A stretch of 64,000 nucleotides of DNA, from positions 1 through 64,000 of the forward strand of contig DKMD01000022.1 of assembly GCA_002470465.1 (NCBI GenBank), read 5' to 3'. The notes beneath the pieces are model-generated. The model was given only the letters and a program-made list of their open reading frames with translations, did no database searches and was not told where the DNA came from. Below, piece after piece: positions 42,031-53,788 of the stretch. The stretch's first letter is position 1; each line of letters starts with the position of its first letter. The translations under genes were made by a program, and so were the position numbers. The stretch comes from Pluralibacter sp. UBA7423. Lineage in GTDB: Bacteria > Pseudomonadota > Gammaproteobacteria > Enterobacterales > Enterobacteriaceae.

Positions 42031-44097
42031 ATGCCTACCACCGCAATGAGCGATCTCAGCCAGCAGGGGCTGCTCGACATCACCCGCGCCTTGTTACAGC
42101 AAAACGATTTAAACGGCGTGTGCGAAACGCTGACTCGTCTCGTCCGCCAGGCCGGTCTTGGCGATCGCGTGGCCGTGCTGCTGTGGCAGCCGGGCTATCA
42201 GCGCGTCAGCTATCACGCCAGCGCCCCCTACGATAATGACCGCCTCGTTCAGGAGGAAAGCCTTCTGGCGCAGGGGCCCATGCAGCGCCTGCTTACCCGG
42301 CCGGACACTCTGCAATGCGACTTTCACGAATTTGGCAAAGCCTGGCCGGAGCTCGCGGCATGCGAACGCTATTGTGCGTTTGGCCGCTACGCCCTGCTGC
42401 CGCTGGCTCAGGAAGGCAGAATTGTCGGCGGGTGTGAGGTCATACGCACCCGCCCGACCGCCTGGAGCGATGCTGAATTGCAAAGGCTGCAAACGCTGAC
42501 GCAGCTGGTCGCTATCGTCACGGAGCAGTTTCAGAGTCGCCTGAGCTCGGGCAGTGACCGCCAGCAGCTGCAGCTTGAGCGGGACAACTTCCGCATCCTG
42601 GTGGACGTCACCAACGCCGTACTGTCGCGCCTCGATATCGACGAGCTGGTCAGCGAGGTGGCGAAGTCGCTGCATCACTACTTCCACATTGATGCGATAA
42701 GCGTGGTGCTGCAAAGCCCACAGCCGGGCAAACTTGACGTTTATACCAGCCATTACCTCGACGGTGATGCGCCGCTGCATGACGTCAGCGAAGTGGCAAA
42801 GAGCGGCTCGCTCAGCGAACAGGTCTTTAAGCATCAGCAGATGATGCTGCTGACGCTGGCCGACATGCAGCTGGCGCAGGGCGACCGCCAGCTTTTTTCG
42901 CTGTGGGGCAACGAGCTGCAAAGCATTTGCCTGCTGCCGCTGCTGTCTGGCGACACGACGCTCGGCGTCCTTAAGCTCGCCCAACGCGACAAGCAGGTCT
43001 TTACGGCCAGCAATCTCCGACTGCTGCACCAGATTGCCGAGCGGGTGGCGATTGCGATTGATAACGCGCTGGCCTACCAGGAGATCCAGCGCCTGAAAGA
43101 GCGGCTGGCGGATGAGAACAAGGTGCTCACCGAGCAGCTCAATACGCTGGATAATGAGTTTGGCGAAATCATCGGCCGCAGCGACGCAATGCGTGACGTG
43201 CTGCGCCAGGTAGAGATGGTGGCGCAAAGCGACAGCACCGTGCTGCTCCTCGGCGAAACCGGCACCGGTAAAGAGCTGATTGCGAGGGCAATCCATAATC
43301 TCAGCCGCCGCCGCGAGCAGCGAATGATCAAGATGAACTGCGCCGCGATGCCCGCCGGGCTGATTGAAAGCGATCTGTTTGGCCACTCGAAAGGCGCGTT
43401 CACCGGCGCAAGCGCCCCGCGCGCCGGGCGTTTTGAACTGGCGGATAAAAGCTCGCTGTTTCTGGATGAAGTCGGCGATATGCCGCTCGAGCTGCAGCCC
43501 AAGCTGCTGCGCGTGTTGCAGGAACAGGAGTTTGAGCGCCTTGGCAGTAATAAGCTGATTCGCACAGACGTACGCCTGATTGCGGCCACCAACCGCGATC
43601 TCCGCCAGATGGTCGAAGAGCGGCTGTTTCGCAGCGATCTCTATTACCGCCTGAACGTCTTCCCCATACAGCTTCCGCCGCTTCGCGAACGCCCTGACGA
43701 TATCCCGCTGCTGGCGAAGGCGTTCACCACCAAAATCGCCCGTCGGCTGGGTCGCCAGATTGACAGCATCCCGGCGCGTACCCTGCAAACGCTGAGTGAG
43801 ATGCCGTGGCCGGGTAACGTGCGTGAGCTGGAAAACGTGATTGAGCGCGCTGTTCTGCTGACGCCGGGCAGCGTTTTGCAACTTTCTCAGCCCGAAATGC
43901 CCTTCACCGCGCCCGGCCCGACGGCAGAACCAAAGCTTGAGGGCGAAGACGAGGCACAGCAAATTATTCGTATACTGAAAGAAACGAACGGCGTGGTCGC
44001 GGGACCGAAAGGGGCTGCGCAGCGTCTTGGGCTCAAGCGTACGACGCTGCTTTCCCGGATGAAACGTCTCGGCATTGAGAAAGACGCACTGGTGTAA
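42031..44097 (+). CDS. fhlA: Formate hydrogenlyase activator FhlA
   Basis: FhlA senses formate and activates sigma-54 promoters of the FHL genes. The 688-residue protein (E. coli 692) has two N-terminal GAF-type domains (about 15-165 and 200-350), an AAA+ domain with GETGTGKE near 408 and GAFTGA, and a C-terminal helix-turn-helix. The first GAF-type domain is the part missing from HyfR in this window. It lies 21 bases after hypE and is probably also read from the hypA promoter. A mop-like gene follows after 49 bases. Confidence 0.95.
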   Translation: MPTTAMSDLSQQGLLDITRALLQQNDLNGVCETLTRLVRQAGLGDRVAVLLWQPGYQRVSYHASAPYDNDRLVQEESLLAQGPMQRLLTRPDTLQCDFHEFGKAWPELAACERYCAFGRYALLPLAQEGRIVGGCEVIRTRPTAWSDAELQRLQTLTQLVAIVTEQFQSRLSSGSDRQQLQLERDNFRILVDVTNAVLSRLDIDELVSEVAKSLHHYFHIDAISVVLQSPQPGKLDVYTSHYLDGDAPLHDVSEVAKSGSLSEQVFKHQQMMLLTLADMQLAQGDRQLFSLWGNELQSICLLPLLSGDTTLGVLKLAQRDKQVFTASNLRLLHQIAERVAIAIDNALAYQEIQRLKERLADENKVLTEQLNTLDNEFGEIIGRSDAMRDVLRQVEMVAQSDSTVLLLGETGTGKELIARAIHNLSRRREQRMIKMNCAAMPAGLIESDLFGHSKGAFTGASAPRAGRFELADKSSLFLDEVGDMPLELQPKLLRVLQEQEFERLGSNKLIRTDVRLIAATNRDLRQMVEERLFRSDLYYRLNVFPIQLPPLRERPDDIPLLAKAFTTKIARRLGRQIDSIPARTLQTLSEMPWPGNVRELENVIERAVLLTPGSVLQLSQPEMPFTAPGPTAEPKLEGEDEAQQIIRILKETNGVVAGPKGAAQRLGLKRTTLLSRMKRLGIEKDALV

Positions 44098-44146
44098 ATC
44101 ACCGTGACGGGCTATAAAACCTGCACACTCAAAGAAAGGAGGCAAT

Positions 44147-44575
44147 ATGTCAGTATCAGCACGCAATCAGCTTAGCGGGAAAGTCAGCGCCGTCGCATCG
44201 GGCGCAGTGAACGACGAAGTTGAATTGACCCTCGCGGACGGGGCAAAGCTTGTGGCGATCGTCACCCACAGCAGTCAGCAGGCGCTCGGTCTTGTTGCAG
44301 GTAAGGAAGCCGTGGCGCTGATCAAAGCGCCGTGGGTAACCCTTGCCAGCGAAGACTGCGGCCTGAAATTCTCTGCGCGCAATCAGTTTGCCGGCAGCGT
44401 TTCGCAGGTGACGGAAGGCGCGGTAAACGCAACGGTACATATCAAAACGGATGCCGGGTTTGAGCTTGTCGCCGTAATCACCAACGAGAGCCAGCATGAG
44501 ATGAAGCTCACTGCCGGCAGCCGTGTCATTGCCCTGATCAAAGCTTCGGCTATTCTGCTCGCCACCCGCGCTTAA
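44147..44575 (+). CDS. Tandem Mop-domain molybdate/molybdopterin-binding protein
   Basis: The 142-residue protein is two Mop (TOBE-like) repeats of about 70 residues: SARNQLSGKVSAV...LIKAPWVTLA and SARNQFAGSVSQV...LIKASAILLA. Such ModG/Mop proteins bind molybdate or molybdopterin in oligomers, storing or handing over the metal. No DNA-binding or membrane segment is present. Position directly downstream of fhlA, with an AAAGGAGG site, suggests service to FdhF, which needs bis-MGD. E. coli K-12 has no gene here. Role is inferred. Confidence 0.85.
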   Translation: MSVSARNQLSGKVSAVASGAVNDEVELTLADGAKLVAIVTHSSQQALGLVAGKEAVALIKAPWVTLASEDCGLKFSARNQFAGSVSQVTEGAVNATVHIKTDAGFELVAVITNESQHEMKLTAGSRVIALIKASAILLATRA

Positions 44576-44596
44576 GTACCAGACACGCCGTGTATG

Positions 44597-44956
44597 CTAC
44601 GGCGTGTTTCCCCGTTTCTTTGGCCGATATTTCTCCGGCAACTCGGGCACTGCACGACGATCGTCGAGCAAATGCAGGATCGTCAGGATCGGATGCCGCC
44701 ACAGCATTCTCGGCCCTGCCCAGCGCATAATCTGCTTCATCTCTTCCCGCTTTGCGGGCTGATAGCAATGCACCGGGCACTGCTTGCAGGCGGGTTTCTC
44801 CTCACCAAAGACGCATTTATCCAGCCGCTTATCCGCGTAGGCGTTCAGCGCCTGATAGTGCTCTTCGTCCTGCAACGCCTGCGGACAGCGCCGGGCGTAG
44901 AGCGCTATCATCCGGCGGATAGTCAGCTTTTCCCGGCCAATACGGCTTGCGGTCAT
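44597..44956 (-). CDS. ygbA: YgbA family protein (NO-stimulated promoter family)
   Basis: YgbA is a small protein of unknown activity whose E. coli promoter is NsrR-controlled and induced by nitric oxide. The 119-residue protein has four clustered cysteines (CVFGEEKPACKQCPVHC, about 60-76), suggesting a metal or iron-sulfur site. The start MTASRI is chosen by family; a long in-frame extension upstream is not supported. It converges on the mop gene and matches the fhlA-ygbA-mutS order of E. coli. Confidence 0.85.
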   Translation of the reverse strand: MTASRIGREKLTIRRMIALYARRCPQALQDEEHYQALNAYADKRLDKCVFGEEKPACKQCPVHCYQPAKREEMKQIMRWAGPRMLWRHPILTILHLLDDRRAVPELPEKYRPKKRGNTP

Positions 44957-44974
44957 CAGGATTCTCCGGTCTAT

Positions 44975-44985
44975 AAGTTGCATTG
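44975..44985 (+). promoter_or_regulatory. Candidate NsrR half-site upstream of ygbA
   Basis: AAGTTGCATTG resembles the 11-base NsrR half-site AAGATGCYTTT and lies about 20 bases upstream of ygbA. Only one half-site is seen, so the call is tentative. Confidence 0.4.
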
Positions 44986-44999
44986 ATGATACCTGTTCA

Positions 45000-45486
45000 G
45001 GTGCCGCCATTCCATTCTCTGGATCAATGCCTGTCCAAAAAGCGATCCATGATGCATGAAGGAAAACGCGTTGATGAAACAACACCAAAGCTTTTAATTG
45101 TTATGCGAGCAGCCACACCACTTCGGCAATGCCCCGGCTCAGGGTTTATGCCGGGTGCACGGGCATATTGCTTATCCCGGCACAGCTTCTGGCGGCGGCC
45201 TCACCTTTTACCTGGGCCTGGCTGAATACTCGTCCCGGAATGCAGGGGACCCTATGGTTTTCGCTCATTCCCGGCGTAATGATCGCGTTTCGTACCATGG
45301 CGTTGGCAAAACAGACGCGTACTTTTCGGCCTTATACCGGGCAACCTTCCAGTTCAGCATGAAACATCAGATCAATTTCATTTGCCGTGGAAGCCGCTAC
45401 GCAATTCTGAGATATGTTTCACGAACACCTGTTTTTACATCCACCCCTTACGTATTCTTCCCATACAAAAAAAGGAGTGAAGCGAC
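45000..45486. other. 487-bp region between ygbA and the symE-like gene
   Basis: No gene can be named. A 77-codon open frame (45129-45362, plus strand) has a hydrophobic centre (GILLIPAQLLAAASPF, LWFSLIPGVMIAF) like two membrane segments, but no ribosome site precedes its ATG. It may be a decayed membrane-protein fragment. The last part holds the leader of the symE-like gene with AAAAAAAGGAG. Confidence 0.35.
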
Positions 45487-45741
45487 ATGAATCCACCCGT
45501 TACGCTGATAAAAGAGGAAGCCAAATCCGCACGCCGGATCAAGGTCGGCTATGTCAGGAAGCGCCACCAGGATCCCAAAACGGGACGTACACGCCGTTAT
45601 AGCCTTCATCCAAGCCTGGTGTTGAGCGGGAACTGGCTAAAAGAGGCGGGTTTCCCTACCGGCGCATGCGTGTCAGTAACCATTAAGCACGGGCAGCTGA
45701 TTTTACAGTCTGAGCAAAAGCCGGTTCACACACTGGACTAA
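45487..45741 (+). CDS. SymE-like type I toxin
   Basis: The 84-residue basic protein matches the SymE family core: IKVGYVRKR, then [34 protein letters not shown], the AbrB/MazE-like beta-fold. E. coli SymE (113 residues) is an SOS-induced nucleoid-condensing toxin checked by antisense RNA SymR. This one is shorter, ending soon after the core. AGGAG lies 9-10 bases upstream. I saw no good LexA box. An antisense partner over the 5' end is possible but not shown. It lies between ygbA and mutS, where E. coli K-12 has none. Confidence 0.75.
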   Translation: MNPPVTLIKEEAKSARRIKVGYVRKRHQDPKTGRTRRYSLHPSLVLSGNWLKEAGFPTGACVSVTIKHGQLILQSEQKPVHTLD

Positions 45742-45898
45742 GGCCAGATTTCGTCACTTTTTGTTGAAATTTCAGGCTCGCTTCAAGTGCAGATTTTACT
45801 GCGAGAACAGGCGCGTTCATGCGACAATGACCGCAACGATTTTGCATATAAAATGCCTGAATATTATTGTTTTTCAACGAAATGGACATCATAACTCC

Positions 45899-48460
45899 AT
45901 GAGCACACTCGACAATTTAGACGCCCACACGCCGATGATGCAGCAGTACCTGAAGCTGAAAGCCCAGCATCCGGAAATCCTGCTCTTTTACCGCATGGGC
46001 GATTTTTACGAGTTATTTTACGACGACGCCAAACGCGCTTCGCAGCTGCTCGATATCTCGCTAACCAAACGCGGGGCATCCGCAGGTGAGCCCATTCCGA
46101 TGGCGGGCGTGCCGCATCATGCCGTTGAAAACTACCTCGCTAAGCTCGTCAATCTTGGTGAGTCAGCCGCCATCTGTGAGCAGATTGGCGACCCGGCCAC
46201 CAGCAAAGGCCCCGTCGAGCGTAAAGTCGTCCGCATCGTCACGCCTGGCACCATCAGCGATGAAGCGCTGTTGCAGGAGCGCCAGGATAACCTGCTGGCC
46301 GCCATCTGGCAGGACAGTAAAGGCTACGGCTATGCTACGCTGGACATCAGCTCCGGTCGCTTTCGCCTGAGCGAGCCCGCAGACCGGGAAACCATGGCGG
46401 CAGAGCTCCAGCGTACCAATCCTGCTGAGCTGCTTTACGCGGAAGACTTTGCCGAAACGGCGCTGATTGAAGGCCGACGTGGCCTGCGCCGTCGCCCGCT
46501 GTGGGAATTCGAAATTGATACCGCACGCCAGCAGCTAAACCTGCAGTTCGGCACGCGCGACCTCGTTGGTTTTGGCGTGGAAAATGCGCCGCGTGGCCTG
46601 TGCGCTGCGGGTTGCTTATTACAGTATGTGAAAGACACCCAACGCACTTCCCTGCCGCATATTCGTTCCATCACCATGGAGCGCCAGCAGGACAGCATCA
46701 TCATGGATGCGGCAACGCGCCGGAATCTGGAAATTACCCAGAATCTGGCGGGCGGCATCGAAAACACGCTGGCCGCCGTGCTGGATCGCACCGTGACGCC
46801 AATGGGCAGCCGCATGCTGAAACGCTGGCTGCATATGCCCGTGCGCGATACAAAAGTTCTTATCGAGCGTCAGCAAACGCTCGGCGCATTACAGGATCGC
46901 TATGATGAACTGCAGCCGGTTCTGCGCCAGGTTGGCGACCTGGAGCGTATTCTTGCACGCCTCGCCCTGCGTACAGCGCGCCCGCGTGATTTAGCCCGTA
47001 TGCGCCACGCCTTCCAGCAGTTGCCGGAATTGCGCGAACAGCTGATGAGCGTGGACAGCGCTCCCGTGCAAAAACTACGTGAAGCGATGGGGGAATTCAC
47101 CGAGCTTCGCGAACTGCTAGAACGTTCGATCATCGAAACGCCGCCGGTGCTGGTTCGCGACGGTGGCGTCATTGCGCCGGGCTATCATGAAGAGCTGGAT
47201 GAGTGGCGTGCGCTGGCCGATGGCGCAACGGACTACCTCGACAGGCTGGAGATTCGCGAACGCGAACGCCTTGGGCTGGATACGCTGAAGGTAGGCTATA
47301 ACGCCGTTCACGGATACTACATTCAGATAAGCCGTGGTCAGAGCCACATGGCACCGATTCATTACGTTCGCCGCCAGACTCTGAAGAACGCCGAGCGCTA
47401 TATCATTCCGGAACTCAAAGAGTACGAAGACAAAGTGCTGACATCGAAAGGCAAAGCGCTGGCGCTGGAAAAACAGCTCTATGATGAACTGTTCGACCTG
47501 CTGCTGCCGCACCTGGCGGAACTGCAGCAAAGCGCAGCGGCGCTGGCTGAGCTCGATGTTCTGGTGAACCTTGCGGAACGTGCAGAAGCTCTGAACTACT
47601 GCTGCCCAACGTTCAGCGACAAGCCCGGCATTCGCATCACCGAAGGCCGTCATCCGGTCGTCGAACAGGTGCTAAATGAGCCGTTTATCGCCAACCCGCT
47701 AAATCTGTCACCGCAGCGCCGGATGCTGATCATCACCGGGCCGAACATGGGCGGTAAAAGTACCTATATGCGCCAGACCGCGCTGATTGCCCTGCTGGCC
47801 TATATCGGCAGCTACGTTCCGGCGCAGAAAGTGGAGATCGGCCCGATAGACAGGATCTTTACCCGCGTCGGCGCAGCGGACGATCTTGCCAGCGGTCGCT
47901 CTACCTTTATGGTTGAGATGACAGAAACCGCAAATATTCTGCACAATGCCACCGAGCAGAGCCTGGTGCTGATGGATGAGATCGGCCGCGGAACCTCAAC
48001 GTACGATGGCCTTTCTCTCGCATGGGCCTGCGCCGAAGGCCTCGCAAACCGTATTAAAGCCCTGACGCTGTTCGCAACCCACTATTTCGAGCTGACGCAG
48101 CTGCCGGAAAAAATGGAAGGCGTGGCGAACGTTCATCTCGATGCGCTGGAGCACGGCGACACTATCGCCTTCATGCACAGCGTGCAGGATGGCGCGGCCA
48201 GCAAGAGCTACGGCCTTGCCGTTGCTGCACTGGCGGGCGTGCCGAAAGAGGTGATTAAACGCGCGCGTCAGAAACTTCGCGAGCTGGAAAGCCTGTCGCC
48301 AAATGCCGGAGCGACGCAGGTTGACGGCACGCAGATGTCATTGCTTTCCGCACCGGAAGAAACGTCTCCTGCCGTAGAAGCACTGGAAAATCTTGACCCG
48401 GATTCACTGACGCCGCGCCAAGCGCTGGAGTGGATCTACCGATTGAAGAGTCTGGTGTAA
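45899..48460 (+). CDS. mutS: DNA mismatch repair protein MutS
   Basis: MutS recognises mismatches and recruits MutL. The 853-residue protein equals E. coli MutS in length. It has the mismatch wedge [14 protein letters not shown] (Phe and Glu near residues 35-40), Walker [10 protein letters not shown] near 613, [12 protein letters not shown]alker B and signature, and the C-terminal tetramer helix ([17 protein letters not shown]). The start MSTLDN is used; a longer frame would extend 46 codons upstream. It converges on rpoS. Confidence 0.98.
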   Translation: MSTLDNLDAHTPMMQQYLKLKAQHPEILLFYRMGDFYELFYDDAKRASQLLDISLTKRGASAGEPIPMAGVPHHAVENYLAKLVNLGESAAICEQIGDPATSKGPVERKVVRIVTPGTISDEALLQERQDNLLAAIWQDSKGYGYATLDISSGRFRLSEPADRETMAAELQRTNPAELLYAEDFAETALIEGRRGLRRRPLWEFEIDTARQQLNLQFGTRDLVGFGVENAPRGLCAAGCLLQYVKDTQRTSLPHIRSITMERQQDSIIMDAATRRNLEITQNLAGGIENTLAAVLDRTVTPMGSRMLKRWLHMPVRDTKVLIERQQTLGALQDRYDELQPVLRQVGDLERILARLALRTARPRDLARMRHAFQQLPELREQLMSVDSAPVQKLREAMGEFTELRELLERSIIETPPVLVRDGGVIAPGYHEELDEWRALADGATDYLDRLEIRERERLGLDTLKVGYNAVHGYYIQISRGQSHMAPIHYVRRQTLKNAERYIIPELKEYEDKVLTSKGKALALEKQLYDELFDLLLPHLAELQQSAAALAELDVLVNLAERAEALNYCCPTFSDKPGIRITEGRHPVVEQVLNEPFIANPLNLSPQRRMLIITGPNMGGKSTYMRQTALIALLAYIGSYVPAQKVEIGPIDRIFTRVGAADDLASGRSTFMVEMTETANILHNATEQSLVLMDEIGRGTSTYDGLSLAWACAEGLANRIKALTLFATHYFELTQLPEKMEGVANVHLDALEHGDTIAFMHSVQDGAASKSYGLAVAALAGVPKEVIKRARQKLRELESLSPNAGATQVDGTQMSLLSAPEETSPAVEALENLDPDSLTPRQALEWIYRLKSLV

Positions 48461-48465
48461 CCTCC

Positions 48466-48498
48466 GCTGCCGGGCGGCACTGCGCTTGCCCGGCCTGC
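48466..48498. repeat. REP unit after mutS
   Basis: GCTGCCGGGCGGCACTGCGC followed by TTGCCCGGCC is a single REP palindrome directly past the mutS stop codon. Confidence 0.75.
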
Positions 48499-48525
48499 TA
48501 AAGCAGCATAGGCCCTATGCCAAAG

Positions 48526-48555
48526 AAAAAGGCCAGTCTCTCGACTGGCCTTTTT
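48526..48555. terminator. Bidirectional terminator between mutS and rpoS
   Basis: AAAAAGGCCAGT and ACTGGCCTTTTT arms (12 bp) with a 6-base loop, with A and T runs on both sides, can end both convergent transcripts. Confidence 0.85.
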
Positions 48556-48581
48556 GATGGAAACTGGTTTATTCACGCTAT

Positions 48582-49574
48582 TTATTCACGGAAAAGCGCT
48601 TCGATATTCAGCCCTTGCCCCTGCAAAATCTCACGCAGGCGACGCAGACCTTCAACCTGAATCTGGCGAACGCGTTCACGCGTCAGACCAATTTCACGGC
48701 CAACATCTTCAAGCGTTGCGGCTTCATACCCCAGTAAACCGAAACGACGCGCCAGCACTTCACGCTGTTTGGCGTTCAGTTCGAACAGCCATTTGACGAT
48801 GCTTTGCTTCATGTCATCGTCCTGCGTGGTGTCTTCCGGACCGTTGTCTTTTTCATCGGCCAGGATGTCCAGCAGCGCTTTTTCGGAGTCACCGCCCAGG
48901 GGTGTGTCAACCGAGGTAATACGCTCGTTGAGACGCAGCATACGACTGACGTCATCAACCGGTTTGTCCAGCTGCTCAGCTATCTCTTCTGCACTTGGCT
49001 CGTGATCCAGCTTATGGGATAACTCACGTGCGGTACGCAGATAAACATTGAGCTCTTTGACAATGTGAATTGGCAGACGAATAGTACGGGTTTGGTTCAT
49101 GATTGCCCGTTCAATGGTCTGACGAATCCACCAGGTTGCATAGGTTGAGAAACGAAATCCGCGTTCCGGGTCGAATTTTTCGACCGCGCGAATCAGCCCC
49201 AGATTGCCCTCTTCAATCAGATCCAGCAAAGCCAGACCACGATTGCTGTAACGACGGGCAATTTTCACCACCAGACGCAGGTTACTTTCAATCATCCGGC
49301 GGCGGGAGGCAACGTCACCACGCAGCGCGCGTCGTGCAAAATAGACTTCTTCTTCGGCTGTTAGCAGTGGAGAGTAACCAATCTCCCCAAGGTAAAGCTG
49401 AGTCGCATCCAGCACACGCTGTGTGGCGCCCTGTGATAACAGCTCTTCCTCAGCCAGGTCGTTATCACTGGGTTCCTCTTCTACTAAGGCTTTCTCGTCG
49501 AAAACCTCTGCTCCGTTCTCATCAAATTCCGCGTCTTCATTTAAATCATGAACTTTCAGCGTATTCTGACTCAT
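48582..49574 (-). CDS. rpoS: RNA polymerase sigma factor RpoS
   Basis: RpoS directs stationary-phase and general stress transcription. The 330-residue protein equals the E. coli length and has regions 1.2 ([11 protein letters not shown]), 2.3-2.4 ([37 protein letters not shown]) and 4.2 ([28 protein letters not shown]). The start MSQNTL is set by family. In E. coli its main promoter lies inside nlpD, upstream on the same strand. It abuts mutS, with no accessory genes in the polymorphic mutS-rpoS interval. Confidence 0.98.
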   Translation of the reverse strand: MSQNTLKVHDLNEDAEFDENGAEVFDEKALVEEEPSDNDLAEEELLSQGATQRVLDATQLYLGEIGYSPLLTAEEEVYFARRALRGDVASRRRMIESNLRLVVKIARRYSNRGLALLDLIEEGNLGLIRAVEKFDPERGFRFSTYATWWIRQTIERAIMNQTRTIRLPIHIVKELNVYLRTARELSHKLDHEPSAEEIAEQLDKPVDDVSRMLRLNERITSVDTPLGGDSEKALLDILADEKDNGPEDTTQDDDMKQSIVKWLFELNAKQREVLARRFGLLGYEAATLEDVGREIGLTRERVRQIQVEGLRRLREILQGQGLNIEALFRE

Positions 49575-49632
49575 AAGGTGGCTCCTACCCGTGATCCCTG
49601 GACGAAACACACCTCACGGTTGTTTCGCCTAA

Positions 49633-50775
49633 TTATCGCTGCGGCAAATACTGCAGCGGGTTGACGGATTTCCCCTTGTAACGAATTTCAAAATGCAAGC
49701 GTGTAGAACTGGTTCCGGTGCTACCCATGGTAGCGATTTTCTGCCCCGCCTTCACTTCCTGTTGTTCCCGGACCAGCATAGTATCGTTATGGGCGTAGGC
49801 GCTCAGGTAATCATCGTTGTGTTTGATGATAATAAGATTACCGTAACCGCGCAGTGCGTTACCGGCATACACAACGCGCCCATCTGCGGTCGCGACGATA
49901 GCCTGTCCCTTACTGCCTGCAATATCGATCCCTTTATTGCCGCCATCGCCGCCACTAAAGTTTTCGATGATTTTACCGTCGGTCGGCCAGCGCCAGGAGG
50001 AGATTGGCGAACTGGTAGACGTAGAGCTTGCAGTCGGTTGGGTAGTGCTGACAGCGGGTGCCGTGACAGGCGCGACGACCGTAGTCGAAGGCTTATTGTT
50101 AGGCAACATTTTGTTAGCACTTTGTTCACCTGAATCCTCAGAATACGTAATTGTTGGTTTAGACGCAACCACTGCGGAGGAATTTTGTGCAGGTTTTGAG
50201 ACTAATCCAGGCGAAGCGCCGCTGGCTTCTGCGCTGGCCTGTGCTACTGCGTTATTCCCGGTGATAGGCTGCCCGGAAGCATTGCCGACCTGCAGCACCT
50301 GCCCCACGTTCAGCGCATACGGCTCCGGCACATTGTTGCGCTGCGCCAGGTCGCGGAAATCGTTGCCGGTCACCCATGCAATATAAAACAGGGTGTCGCC
50401 GCGCTTAACGGTATAGGTGCTACCGCCGGTATAGCTGCCTTTTGGAATATCACCGTATTTACGGTTATAGACCGCATGACCATTCACAATCTGCACCGGC
50501 TGTTCTGTCGCAGCGGGCTGCTGTTGCATCGGCTGGATCTGCGGCTGAACCGGAGCCGTCTGAACCGGCTGAGGCTGTGGCACCGACTGGGCCGGAGTGC
50601 CCATTTTTGGCGGCGGTGTAATTAACATTCCGGAATCGCTGCCGGACGACATTCCACCTACCGACGTGACCGGAGCGGGGGCATTACTGGACGATGTGCA
50701 TCCTGCCAGCCAAAGTGAAACCAGTGATAAAGCCGCTACGCGACTAACGGTGAATTTAGGGCTTCCCGCGCTCAT
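49633..50775 (-). CDS. nlpD: Murein hydrolase activator NlpD
   Basis: NlpD is an outer-membrane lipoprotein that activates amidase AmiC at the septum. The 380-residue protein has a lipobox LWLAGC (Cys26), a Pro/Gln-rich linker, a LysM domain ([19 protein letters not shown], about 121-165) and a degenerate LytM/M23 domain at the C-terminus. The usual zinc-binding HxxxD is altered (NKGIDIAG), as in active NlpD regulators without hydrolase activity. It lies 58 bases from rpoS. Confidence 0.96.
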   Translation of the reverse strand: MSAGSPKFTVSRVAALSLVSLWLAGCTSSSNAPAPVTSVGGMSSGSDSGMLITPPPKMGTPAQSVPQPQPVQTAPVQPQIQPMQQQPAATEQPVQIVNGHAVYNRKYGDIPKGSYTGGSTYTVKRGDTLFYIAWVTGNDFRDLAQRNNVPEPYALNVGQVLQVGNASGQPITGNNAVAQASAEASGASPGLVSKPAQNSSAVVASKPTITYSEDSGEQSANKMLPNNKPSTTVVAPVTAPAVSTTQPTASSTSTSSPISSWRWPTDGKIIENFSGGDGGNKGIDIAGSKGQAIVATADGRVVYAGNALRGYGNLIIIKHNDDYLSAYAHNDTMLVREQQEVKAGQKIATMGSTGTSSTRLHFEIRYKGKSVNPLQYLPQR

Positions 50776-50900
50776 TTATCCCCCAGGAATGTGTTATCTG
50801 CCAGTGACTTAGTAACCGTGAAACGTGACGGTAATCACACTAAAAAGTGCGCTCACCCTACGCCATAAGCGGCGCTAAAAGAAACAGGAAAACTCCTGTA

Positions 50901-52262
<1,362 letters not shown>

Positions 52263-52282
<20 letters not shown>

Positions 52283-53312
52283 AATCACCTGTTGTGTTGA
52301 TAAGTTCCCTTACCACACTGGTAGCAAAGCTGCCTGCCGGCAGCCAGAAACGCACCTCAACGGTGACGTCATCCCACCAGTTCCAGCTCAGCTGTTGCGG
52401 GTAGAGCAGCATAGCGCGTCGCGCCGCTTCTACTTTTTCACGCAGCAATAAAGTCTGCAACAGCGTTTCGTCCGCGAGCGTTTGTTGCTCAAAATCCAGC
52501 GCTGCCCGCAGGGTGCCCCACTCGCCGCTGCCCGGCAGCGAGGCGGTAATCATCAGGTCACGGTTATCAACGCGGGACTGAAGTTCAGATTGCTCTTCAT
52601 CCGTTGCCACAAACCAGCTGCCGCGTCCCGCTAATTGTAGCGCATCGCCGTCAACAACTTGATTAAAGTCCGGTTTTTTTAAACGCACGCTGACCAGCTG
52701 ATTAAACAACGCACTGCGGGCCGCCGACAACCAGAAACTGCGTTTATTACGATCGCGCACCGGCGCATCGCTCTGTGCCCAGCGCAGTGCGCCCTGCAAA
52801 TTGCTGCCGCCGATGCCGAAACGCTGAGCGCCAAAATAGTTCGGAACGCCTTTGTCGGCAATCGCCTGTAGACGTGTCTCGACGTCCGCACGGTCGCTGA
52901 CTTCACGCAGCACGAGGGTAAAAGCGTTTCCCTTGAGCGCACCAAGGCGCAGCTTGCGCTTGTGGCGGGCGTACTCCAGGACTTTACAGCCCTCAAGCTC
53001 AAATTTGCTTAAATCAGGCATCTCTTTGCCCGGCAGACGTATGCAGATCCACTGTTCAGTGACGGCATGTTTGTCCTTCTGCCCGGCAAAGCTCACTTCA
53101 CGGGCGTGAACTTTGAGGAATTTCGCCAGCGCGTCGGCGACAAAGCGGGTGTTACAGCCGTTTTTCAGAATGCGCACCAGCAGGTGTTCGCCTTCGCCAT
53201 CCGGTGAAAAGCCTAAGTCTTCAACCACCAGAAAGTCTTCCGGGTTGGCCTTCAGCAGCCCATGACCCAGCGGTTTACCGTGGAGATAAGTGAGGTCGTC
53301 GAACGCAATCAT
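52263..53312 (-). CDS. truD: tRNA pseudouridine(13) synthase TruD
   Basis: TruD makes pseudouridine at position 13 of tRNA-Glu. The 349-residue protein equals the E. coli length and has the catalytic Asp in [16 protein letters not shown] (about residue 80) and the NYFGAQRFG motif. It overlaps ispF by four bases (ATGA) and surE by 20. Confidence 0.97.
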
Positions 53313-53788
53313 GAGCGAGCCTTGTGCAACAGGGCCACCGCTTCGCAGGCGATGCCTTCGCTGCGTCCGGTAAAACCGAGTTTTTCAGTCGTCGTGGCTT
53401 TGACGTTCACGTCATCCATATGGCAGCCTAAATCTTCGGCGATAAACACGCGCATCTGTGGGATGTGCGGCAACATTTTTGGGGCCTGAGCGATGATGGT
53501 GACGTCGACGTTACCAAGCGTATAGCCTTTGGCCTGAATGCGACGCCAGGCCTCACGCAGCAGCTCACGGCTGTCGGCGCCTTTGAAAGCCGGGTCGGTG
53601 TCGGGGAACAGTTTGCCGATATCGCCCAATGCCGCCGCGCCGAGAAGGGCGTCGGTTAGCGCATGCAGCGCGACGTCGCCATCAGAGTGAGCCAGCAGGC
53701 CTTTTTCATAAGGTACGCGTACGCCGCCAATGATAATCGGGCCTTCGCCACCAAAAGCGTGTACGTCAAAACCGTGTCCAATTCGCAT
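53309..53788 (-). CDS. ispF: 2-C-methyl-D-erythritol 2,4-cyclodiphosphate synthase
   Basis: IspF makes MEcPP in the MEP isoprenoid pathway. The 159-residue trimeric enzyme has the zinc site [12 protein letters not shown] (Asp8, His10) and [25 protein letters not shown]. It is joined to ispD by a TAATG one-base overlap, so the two consecutive pathway steps are coupled. Confidence 0.98.
   Translation of the reverse strand: MRIGHGFDVHAFGGEGPIIIGGVRVPYEKGLLAHSDGDVALHALTDALLGAAALGDIGKLFPDTDPAFKGADSRELLREAWRRIQAKGYTLGNVDVTIIAQAPKMLPHIPQMRVFIAEDLGCHMDDVNVKATTTEKLGFTGRSEGIACEAVALLHKARS

Noticed and set aside
42109..44166. 685-codon frame opposite fhlA
   Set aside because: Antisense to fhlA throughout with no recognisable domain; a GC-skew shadow.
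45129..45362. 77-codon hydrophobic frame as a functional gene
   Set aside because: No ribosome site, weak codon pattern and no family recognised; kept only as a possible relic.
45420..45445. LexA box upstream of the symE-like gene
   Set aside because: CTGTTTTTACATCCAC has the left half but not the right CAG; too poor to call.
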